DNA from: Tubiluchus corallicola
Taxonomy: Eukaryota > Priapulida > Priapulimorpha > Priapulimorphida > Tubiluchidae
Length of the DNA: 64,000 nt
Assembly (NCBI GenBank): GCA_030141605.1
Contig: JAQGDQ010000844.1
Coordinates: 1 to 64,000 of the forward strand
Direction of reading: 5' to 3'
Positions 40,801 to 52,500 of this stretch are shown piece after piece. The notes below the pieces were generated by a model. That model saw nothing but the letters and a program-made list of their open reading frames with translations, was not told where the DNA came from and did no database searches. The position numbers were made by a program, and so were the translations under genes. Numbering within the stretch: position 1 is the stretch's first letter; each line of letters starts with the position of its first letter.

Positions 40801-43800
40801 CAAGCTCTGCTAGTCATCTAGTATCTGGGATGCACTGGTAACAGAATAGGGCAGCTAAAAGAAGGGCTCCCATTCACTGTTATTTCAGCTGCATCTACAA
40901 TAGACACAAGGAAGTATGCTGCTAGTACCTTGCGTTGAGATAGCCCATCTTGAAGATCATGTTCAGCAGAATTTCTGTAAGTGGTGGCTAAATTTCACAA
41001 AGAATTCTAGGGAGTGCGTGGTAATTGCAAATGTGGGCTCGGTGTAGGAATTAAGTACTGCAATACAGTGAAGTGCAAAAGAGGAACACGGTTTTTCTTT
41101 TTGTCGAGAAAAATGACAAGTTCAACAACTGTAACTCAATCTCTGAGGCAACCCTGCAGACAGCCCGACTACCTCCTCTTTCTAGAAAAAAATAAGTGTC
41201 TATTCAGCAAGATAAATGGGGACATAATCCAATACATAACAAGTGGTAATGTGAGAGCTAATATATGTATGCATAATAACCTCTTAAACATATTTGTTGA
41301 ATGCACATGCAAAGTGAAAAATTCACCCACTAAGGTTAATGTCACCACTAATTATAATTACCACTACTAAACATTTTAGAAAGAGACTGGGTGCAATAGG
41401 GTTTAGTGACAATTTTTTTCTATAACAGGCACATTGATGTATGAAAGGGCATATGTTATTTATCAGTCCCCGAGACATATACTCTGAGAATGCCTCAGAA
41501 TTCTCCACACCACCCCTGAATTTTTTTAATTTGCATTAAAACTTTATGTTGTAAGATAAAGCTAAACTAAATCAAAGGTGTTGTTAGTTGCAATGAAAAT
41601 CAGTTGATTCATTCACTGTAGTTCCTGACAACTTGACTGCTCCTTATACTGCAAGACAAAACACAGTCACAAACAACAAGTTCTGTTTGCAAGCTATTAA
41701 TTGGTACAAAACCTTCCAGTATTATGCAAGCTTTTTGACAACATATGCTGAGTGCTTGGTTAATGGAACTGGCAAGCTTCTGGCACACCATGCCAATAAG
41801 GAACACTCCTGTGTACTTACCAAAGTGAGCGAATGATGAAGAGCAGATTCATCTCGTTGCTGTCGCTGTCGCCGCTTGTCCACCTGCTCATTATGATGGC
41901 GATGAAGTCGGGGAATCCATCGCGTCTTCTCCAGCCTGTGTTCTTCTTTTGGGCTACTCGGAGAATGCTTAAAAAACGCGGCCACCCATGACGGCGACGA
42001 ATTCCCGCGATCGCCACTGCCGCCATCTGCAGGCGGACTATGAAAACGTTTTGAACTAGTTCGATCTTTAAAAGCTAGTCTAAGCGAAGGAGGTCTGTGC
42101 TTTTTGTAATTCGGCACTTTAAGTTTAGTCAACGTATCAGTTGGTTCACCATCTTTTTCAGTTTGGTTTTCTGCAGTTTTGGAAGACGAGGCTGTTGAAG
42201 TATTAACATGTCTATCTTCCATCAAAGGTTTAAACTCAGCACCTTTTTCTACATCTTTGTCTGCTATATGTGGAGCACTTTCATTCCCTTCCATTACAAG
42301 GGGGTGGCACTATAGTGATGGCAGAAAATTAGAAAAGATCACAGCAGTTCTGGGCTACTGTGTCACTGACACACGATCAACTCTGGTTTTCAACTGAAAT
42401 TGTACATTTGTCACTGTCATTCTTGAAGGTGAATTAAATCACTCGACAGCGAATGCTAGAAAGAAAACTTACTCATATTTATAGTTGTTTATAATGTTTT
42501 TATCTCTTTTACCACATTTAACTCTATTATTGATTTATGTTTACTAAAATGCGTCATCTTTTTGAAACCAAGTAACAATGGGAAAAAAAGCTATAACAAA
42601 TGGATATTGCAACTCGCAAACAATTTTGATCATAAGTTGATCCAGTAAAATGTGAGTGTGTGTCAGTGGTCTAAGAAAGAAGTGCAAAAGTTCCTGTAAA
42701 AGTTAATAGGTGCAAAGCAAACAAAAGAAAAACAGTGCCAAAAGCGATTTTGAATTAAACAAAACGATATTAATAAACAAAAAAAAAGAATCAGATAGAA
42801 ACAGGGCTTCGTCAGCTGTTTCTAAAACGATGTCTATTCAAAGTACATTTTGAGATGGATATTCTTAGAGTTTTGACGTTGAGTATCTCTCAGCGTTTCT
42901 TATCATAGACACTTCAAAAATCATCAACCCAAATCACATTCAGATTTGTCAGAAATTAATCCATCACTATTATTTCACAATTTACCACACAAGATACAAG
43001 GACGTCTCAAGTCGAGCACGAGAACAACTTGCTAGTGTTTATAGGGCCAAAGTACAAAAAACAACACTGCCCAGCGACCTCTTGCTGCTAGAGTAAGCTT
43101 TCTCGGTGTCCAAACTGCCAGTAGACGTCACATATCAGTAGCCAGCGGGTCTTAATGTAAATATTATTGCGAATACTATCCGATCAAATAAAATAGAACA
43201 GAAGGTCCAGTTTTAATAAGCGTTTCCACGATTATAATAACTAGCGAACCACGCTATATTAATTTGGGCTCGTTCGCATGCGTACGAGTACTACTACGGT
43301 TGTGGTGACGGAAATATAATTGCATCAAACGATACAATAAATTTACGAAATCAACTCATATTGTACTGTGCAGGTACAGGTACAGGTACAACAGGAATAA
43401 GTAATCTAAAGTGATGTACACTGTCTAGACTACACTATAGTGTAATGTGAGTCAAATGAGAAAATGAACTTGACGCTGAACTACACTACCGGTAAATTAA
43501 CAGCTACTACCCAAAATTTGGATAATCACTGATTCAGTATAGAATTATATTCTACTTAATACCAGATACGCAACGGTCTTTCTTCGCACGAATGTGATCA
43601 CTGCACTGAATTTACCGCGTCGTTGCTGAAACAGCCTACTGTGTGAAGTTGTGTGACGGCACAGTAGAACGGCGCAAATACCGCTAATAATTAATATATA
43701 TTATTAATACACCACTATAAGTAATGCACGGCTAAAAAACTTTCCAATATGCACGGGGAAACTATTGTTATTTTCAAAGTACCTGGACGAAACTTTCTGT

Positions 43801-46800
43801 TTTTACTAAGAACATATCAAGAGTTTACAATCAGCAAAACAAATCGAAAACCCGTTTTACAGAAATAAATTACAGACGCAAGAACCGGTAACATTGGGTA
43901 AACATATATAATATTCATGACATCCATTCACACGCGAGTGAAACTGCTAAAATTGTCACGAATCCCAGGAAATTAAACCGAAATGGCAGCTTCTGATGGG
44001 CAAATTAAGTTCCGCCCACGCAAGAAATGGACGTGAAGAGATGTGAAATTTAGTTCATTGGAAGAGAGTTTGAAAAGCGCACGAAAATGATGTTCCTCCA
44101 TTAGAGCGCGTCTCACACAGGCTGTCAGAAATTGACTGCGAATGAAACAGTAATTGAGTAATGGATAAATGATCAATCCGTTTATAGATATTACGTCACA
44201 TTTTTACGTACAGCATCAGACAGACGTCATTACAAAACTCAGAAACGCAGTTTGTTTACAATTTAAACAACGTTTACACGACAAACGCGAAAATGTCAAA
44301 ACAGAAACCGCTGGAATTGTTTATTGAATTTCGTCTTGTACAAATAGAAATTACTTTATTGCACCTGCCATATAGTAAACACTTGTATACAGATGTGAAC
44401 AGGTACAAAAGCAGACGAAGAACTCTATAAAATGATTACACAAAGCGCCCTGAGCAACAGTCTTGTATTTTTATCATCTAACGTATTAGAAGGCAAACAA
44501 AAACCTGAATTAATGCATTACGGCCAGCATTCCATCAGCAAAGGCGCATAAATCAGATAAATAATTTATTATCTCACGAGCAAAAACCATTAACGTCAGC
44601 GAGCATGCGCAGAAAGTTTGCAAAACTAAACTCGTTTTAAAATCTTTAGATAGTTATTAAAAAACCTAATATTTCAAATTTTAGGTGAAAGTCTACGCTA
44701 AACCTAAAGGCGAGAACGAGATTAGATTGACGTTGGCTTTGATTTAAAGGAAAACCGGATGATTGTGTAAACATTAGTTCAGAATAAAGAATGCTCTAAA
44801 ATATTGAAAACTACAATAGCTTATTTTAAATCGAAGCTTAGATTAAATAATAATTGCCTCGGATACTCAAATTTCGTTAAACTTTCAAAGCTACGCGCGT
44901 CTCAGTGAATTTACTAAGATTGGCAGCGGCGCCTTTTTGTCACACGCGCGTGGCCGACAAATAGAAGGCGGTACCGTGATAAACATGATCATGAACGGCT
45001 GTGTTAGTTTCTGACGTCATATGATGTAAAGCCCATTATTCGTGACATCATGTGCTTAAGCAGTACTGTAACACTTGTGCAAATGTGCTTGACTCGCAAA
45101 GGGAAATGCCTGTCATTGCACAAACTGTGGTTAGTTTCTGACGTAAGCAATAGCTGTGTTCGGTTGCCGTTGATTAACTTTCTAAGTTAATTATTTAAAT
45201 ATAAGGAACAATTGTTAACTTTTATAGGCAAGAAAACGTATATTTTGGACAGTAAATTATAATGAGATTGAGTTTAAACAATCGTCCGGTCTTGCTTTAA
45301 ATGTATACTAGCTTCTGGTAGTTCAAGCATAATTTAACAGACGGCGACACCGGCATTGACCGTATAGTATGCTATCTATCAGCAAGAATAGGAATCACTA
45401 TAAGTTGGTGCTCATTAAAACTGAAAACAAGGTGAACCTAGCTCTTTCATGCTACCATAAACCAACAAAAATTATACATAAAATGCAAAAAGTCAAACTG
45501 TAGGTTGAATAATTAAAAAGAAAATATTCCAAGCACAGTTTCCATAGGAATTATGTAATTAGGCAATATTTTTCATTGTTAATAACATTCATTGATGGAC
45601 GATCATTACTCTATTTATGCATTTTTGTTATTGAGGACAATATTGTATTTAATGGAGAGAGGGAAATAGCTATATTTGGCTAAAAAGTTAAGCAACTTTG
45701 TAGCCTGCTCAGGGAATGGATAGGTGACTAACAAGAAATCTACTTCTCGGTGGTATTGTTTGCCACATTGCACATTGTCTTCAGTTATTTCTCCCATTCA
45801 ATGATGACGTATTGAGACATAAGCAACATAGCTGAGACATCACAGAGCTCTAAGACAACCATACTGGTTCAGTGTCTCATCTTAGACGATTGCCCTTGAT
45901 AATGAGTAAGTGCTTGCCCTGTCAGGCTGTCACAACATGCAATGTTAAGCAGCACGAGTACAGAAAAATGAAGAGTCGTCAATAAAGGCTTCTCATGCAC
46001 TATAATAGCGTTAACGTTTTTACGAGTTCAAAAACATAAAAAACGCTCAAAGAAATACAGCATGATTTTTCACATACTACCCCATTTTCAAGTCCGATAA
46101 AAAGTATACATTTTAACACAATTAATACTGCAAAAGCGTTTCTGATAATAAAAAATAGATTAAAAACTTAATTAACGGCGGGGGAGCCCAACTATTTGCG
46201 TTTTCGAAATACAAGCACTAGTGCCCGTCTAACTAGCGAATGGCGAAATGTGTGTAACAGTGAAGAACTAGTAGCGCAAACGTGAAATTGTGTTTGTGTT
46301 GTAATAATTCTTTCACGCAAGTCATTTTTGAAAAAAATAGTGTGTTTCCTTTCAATACTTTAAAGAGTAGATTGTTTTGACCTACAGTTTAAGATTGGGT
46401 CCGGTTCTGCTTTAAATGAAGTTGGTGACTACGTTTTGCACAAATTATCTTATACCACACTCAAATATAACAGACAACTACTAGGGTCTCCAACCCTTAA
46501 TATTTTTAAAGGTACCTATTTTTTTGAAGTTGTGGCCACTTGCACAGAAAATTCTCCTATTGCTGTCCCAATGAATTACATGTTTATGATGCAAAAAATC
46601 AATAAATTACTTTTGAATTTGAATTTACTGTGATCAAGAACGACAGCAGCTGTCAGCAGTGGTTACCAACTACAGAATTTAATCAATGAAACCTCTCTCT
46701 CTTCGTTTTTCAGAGGCTAGACTTATTAATCAGAAGCACCTGTTGAAAATGGCGAATTTGATAACTGCTACAAACAACTTACAACTTACTTTTCTTAACT

Positions 46801-49539
46801 AAAGATACTAAAATCTGGAAAAGCAATAACTTGTTTAATCTACTATTGAGAAGAATTAATGAGCCATCTTAAACTTAATTTATGGACACCACGAAAACTC
46901 GACGGGAAATTTATTTGAAAGCTAGAAAGCTAGGTAAACGTTGCACGTTCAGGTAAGTAAATGAGATGTGAATTAAGTGGTACTGGCTAAAATCAGAAAC
47001 AGCTTAAAAACACGTAACCAAATATGAAGCAAAAAACTAGAACAATTTCTAAATACAAGAAATGATATGATTAATGAAAAAAATATTATAATAAAGAAAT
47101 GAAAAGAAACGATGTTTCAGCCCATGGCTGCAAGTTATCCTCGGGTGAAAGAAAAGACAATAAAAAACATTTTTTGGAATTAATAATAATTGAAACATAA
47201 CAACTAACTAATAATTACAGAAAAATCACAAGAGAAGTCAGAAAAACACAAAATATCACAAACAATAGCTAGGTAAACATAGAAGGTACAGCACAAAAAC
47301 AGTTGCACAAAAGCACAGAATATCACAAACAATAGCTAGGTAAGCATAGAAGGTACAGCACAAAAAGAGTTGCACAAAAGCACAGAATATCACTACTAAC
47401 ACGACAGTAATAACACCAGATAGTTGGCAGGAAAAGCATTGAAAAGTTTTTAATGACATTTGTTCAATTTTATTCTTTCTTCTTTCACTTCAAGGTACTT
47501 GAAGACAATTCACAGTGGTGCACTAAAACATCGTTTCTTTTCATGTCTTCATTGTGTAATCTAATATTTTATTTAAAGAAAGAAAAGGTCTTAGTTAAAC
47601 AACGCTGCCATTTAATAACTGGCTTCTATGGCTTCTCTTAGCAGATGGCTTCTATATCACTTACAGAAGCACGCGAGATTACCTAGAAACAAAACACTGC
47701 ACTTATTAAACGCATTCTAAACTCGCTTTAAAGTGCACCTTTCACTCGAGGAAACCTTGCTAAGTCCCCAAAACTTTGCATCAATTTACACATCAACAGA
47801 AAATTATAGTCATTGTACACACTGACGAGTCAACTCAGTATCTTTAATAAGCGAATGTTAACATCTGAGAAGCAGAGTCATAAGTTTAGCATTGCAAATT
47901 CACTACAAACATCTGGAGCAGTTTCTTCTTGAATTGAGAACAAGCCATGAATTCCTAGTAGCTTAGAAGCACCAAGAGAGTAACTAATTTATAAAACTGC
48001 ACGTGTAAAATCAACATTTTAAGATAAAAACGCACAAAAAACACACTTATAATTATCCCTGCTGGCAGGTAATGACAAAACCACACAGCACAACACCCCC
48101 TGTACAATTACTAGTTGCACACATGAAGAGAACAGCTTTCTAGACTAGAAAATGTCAAACGTGTAATCTAATAATGAACACGCAGAGAGAATAAGGCAAG
48201 AACAGGCAGCTCTCAGTGGAAGCCAACGTTAAGAACCAATAAAGATGAGATAAGCTGAACAGAGCAGAGTTGCGCGTTAGGATAAGAACAGATTGACAAC
48301 TCGTGGCCAGTTTACATATAATTGATATTACGGTATTACCCCTGGTGCAGAGTAATACTCGAAATCGATAAATTAAAATTAAACAAACGTAAGTTTTATT
48401 TTGATGAGAAAAATATCACAACCATATTAGTGGAAGCAACGAAGTACTGAACCGAACAGAACTAAAAGGGGACTAGTAAAAAACTGGCTTCGCTTATATA
48501 TAATTGAATTCCTGAAACAGGAGCGCAGCGTGTCAAATTCTTCACGCCAACACCATAGAGAAGGAACAAGACCCACAGGATCAGTGCTCGGGGACTCAAC
48601 CGGGACTCAACCTCGAGGTCTCAACCGGGACTCAACCTCGGGGTCTCAACCGGGATTCAACTGGGGGTCTCAACCCTCAACCGGGGTCTCAACCGGGACT
48701 CAACCTCGAGGTCTCAACCTCAACCTCGGGGTCTCAACCGGGACTCAACTGGGGGTCTCAACCGGGACTCAACTCCGGGGTCTCAACCGGGACTCAAATG
48801 GGGGTCTTAACCGGGACTCAATATCGGGGTCTCAACCGGGACTCAGCCCCGGGGTCTCAACCGGGACTCTACAACTCAACGCCTTGACGCGGACTAAATT
48901 ATAAACGTACTTAAAATGAACTTGCAATCATACTGCACGTATCATCCACATCATTGGCTAATCAACTCGGTCATTAACAGAAAGCGCTTTAATCCAACTG
49001 TTGAGAATCTTGTCCCACTTTACTTAAAGCAAGAGGCCACTGCTTACGTATTTTTTTAACCCAGCAATGTGAAAACGATATTTAAAGCACTGTAAAATGT
49101 ACTATGGAAGAATACCTACGCTAACCACCAGGATAAGACATCTAACCTTATCGTATTTTTAGTATTTTTTATCCAGAACGTGCCCAGATATAGAACAGAA
49201 TAATGCTTATGAAAACAGTCTTTCATAGAACTTCTTACGCAATTTTGTACTAGAGAAATTCCCTAATACAAACTGCAACTTCATTTGATTCAAAAGATTA
49301 ATAACAGATCCATACCCAGCACTCCCCTCGGCCCGTTCCCGTTCTCTACATCTCAGCAGTATAACTTTTGCAAAAAACGGCCGAAAATGGCCATTTTTGG
49401 AGGTTTTTCGCCCCCCCCCCTCCTCCCGGTGGGCCCGATTCGAAAAATAAACCATCAATGGCACGACACTAGATCGAGACCTTTCGTTTGATATATAGAT
49501 CGCCAATGGTGCCCTCGTCCGGGGCCGGGCTGTAGCCTC

Positions 49540-49573
<34 letters not shown>

Positions 49574-52500
49574 ACATACCAAGAATATTAATATCATAGT
49601 ATAGATACTTTTGATCATCAGCAAATTAGTTACGTTGCACAAATTCCATTTCTCTGGATCTCCATTCATATTTTTCATTTTCTACTTAGACTTCTCTTAC
49701 CTTGAGTGGGCCACTGGGCTTGTTTTGGGCGATTTGAATAATAAAGTACTAATAAACTAACCACTAGGTATCGGGGAGTTAAAAACTAATCACTTTTTTG
49801 CTATTGCCTTTCATATAAAAAATATCATACGCATCTCAAATAAAAAAAACAGACCGAAATAAGATGCTGTTACGTTTGTGAGTTTTAAATAATTTTTTTC
49901 TTAATAACATTATTGTTTTACTTTGGCTTCAAGCCCACTGAAATGCCAACAATACTAGCGCACAAAGTTAATCACAGCCGCAACGTTAGGGAAAACGCAC
50001 AGCCCGTAATTAGAAAACGGTATCCTGGTGGCGACATCTGGCGTCAGCTTTTGTAATTAATTATTTTTAGGCAAAGTGTTTGTTTCATTTAGTAAACAAA
50101 GCACGCGTTTTACAAAGCAAAAAAATTAAAAAATGGAAGTTTAAAAAAATTAAATCTAAAATATTGTTAAAGTTGACTTAGTCACTGATGGAGTATTATT
50201 CTGTTGTAGTTCAAACTTAAGCACCTAGCTGCAACAGAGCACTGAATGACATAAGTCTTGTAAATTTTTATCTAAGCTTAGGTACAGAATACTGTTAGTG
50301 CTTATAAGTATAAACAATAACATTTATGTGTTTATATCCTTAATTTAAATCGCATGGCAAGATGCTATAATTTGTTTACAAATGCCACTATCATCTGCTA
50401 GTATACATAATGTGCAAAGCAAGTGCTTTTAAAGTTTCAGGAACTCATATAAGCTAAACATGATGCTTTTATTATTGTAAGCCGATTCGAAAGATTTCTA
50501 TTGAGTTGATAACGCAAAGAAACTACAAACAAAATACTTAATGAGACTGCGTATCAAGCAAAGAACAGCTTCTCAATGCATAGGAGTACTGAGTGAGCAT
50601 ATTTCTGGCAAAAGCCTAATGCCTAATTACTCACATACTTCAAGGAATGATGGCACGCTTTGCTTTGACATTTAAAGCAAAACTGGACCCAATCATAAAC
50701 TGTAGAACAAAACAATCTACTTTTTAAAATATTGAAAGAAAACATACTATTTTTTCAAAAATGACACAGGTGAAAGAATTATTACAATACCAACGCAATT
50801 ACGCGTTCGCGCCACTAGTTTTTCGCCGTTACATGCATATCGCCATTCGCTAGTTAGACGGGCACTGGCACCTGCATTTCAGAAACACATTGCACAAAAA
50901 GCAGGTGCTGTGCCCCGCAGTTCAGATGTGTTAGATTCTGATGAACTGCACATGTTCGACAGCTCAAGGGTGAGCACAGCAGTAAATTTGAAATTTGAAT
51001 TTTTATCTTAAAACTTGTCTAGTTTTAGTACAACACACTGGATATCTTACAGCAGCACTGTACTCCAATTTTCGCTTTCGCAGATATGTGCAACACACTC
51101 ATAGAATATTTTTGCAGTTGAAAATTATGTTAGTTTGCGATGTCATCAATAGTTGGGCTCGTCTGCTGTTGATTAAGACTTTAACCTATTATTTAATTAT
51201 CAGAAACGCTTTTACAGTATTAATTGTGTTTAAATCTGTACTTTTCATCGGACTTGAAAATGGGGTAGTATATGAAAAATCACCCTGTCTTCCTTTAAAA
51301 GTGAAACTGATATCTAATTTTTGCATTTTCCGCCATACTTATTCAACCAGAAGAATGCTCCAATAAACTTCTGTTAATATTGGACTTCAAAAACAATTTC
51401 CAGAAAATAAAAATATTGGAAAATTGACTACCACAGAAACGATTTTAGTTAATGACAAATATTGATTTTTTTCCATTGCTTTTTCTCAATTTCCCAGTCA
51501 ATCATCACCAAAAGCTAACCAACTCGTTCTTGTTCCTCAGCCTAACGCTCCACGAAACTTTAGTGAAATTTATTCAAAAGTTTAGAGGCATTATGCAGAC
51601 AAACAAGTAAACAAACTCACAGAAAAACACACAACTATCTTACTAGTTCTCAGCACAGGTAATTTAAAAAAAAACAATCAACTTCATCCGTTGTAGCCAC
51701 ATCAACATTCAAAAAACACTTGTCGTTATACAATTTGCAAACACCTGCAACGCTCTAAAAACGATCATATGAAATGTGCCTATATTTATAGTCTATACAG
51801 TATACATGTATACTTTCACACATGTATACACATACACTTTAATTCTCGCGTTCGCTATGAAATGTTAAATGACTGATATCAAACTGACAATTTATCTTCT
51901 TTTGCCTAAAATCTATTCAAGAATTGAGAGTAATCCAATCTTAATAAACCTGCATGTGATGTAGTCATATAAGAACGCATTTCTTCTCTACAGCGTACAG
52001 AACAATTGATAATTGGTACGCATTTTTATACAAACCAGTTAAAAATTGTCAACTAGTAGTGACACCTACTAACAAGAAAAATAGCTATGAAGGTACTAAG
52101 AACAAAAATAGCTATTAGACATTGTCAAAGATAGTCATCAAAACTATTACAGATAAAAACACATGGGGTTCTAGGCAAAATCAAAACCGTAATACAAAGG
52201 TTTTCTGCCTCTGGGATTCTCGGAAAAAAGGCCAATATTTTTCTATCCTTACAACAGAAGTGGATTTAAAAAATTTCAATTATTTTGTTCATATATCAAA
52301 GTCTTTCAGTTATTATCTATCAAAGTCTTTCATAATAATGTTAGCTTCTCAAGCTAATTACTTAAGCCAATTACTAATTAATGTTAGCTTCTTAAGCATT
52401 ACTATCGGGGATCCCTCATCTCTTTGGAGCAGCAAACGACACTAGTAGACTGCTCCAGCCTCCACTTATTCACTACATAGTGAGAAAAAGGTAGTTCGTG

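Noticed and set aside
48530-48904. 124-codon Gly/Ser/Gln-rich frame
   Set aside because: Produced by the 24-27 bp GC-rich minisatellite; no start context or domain support.
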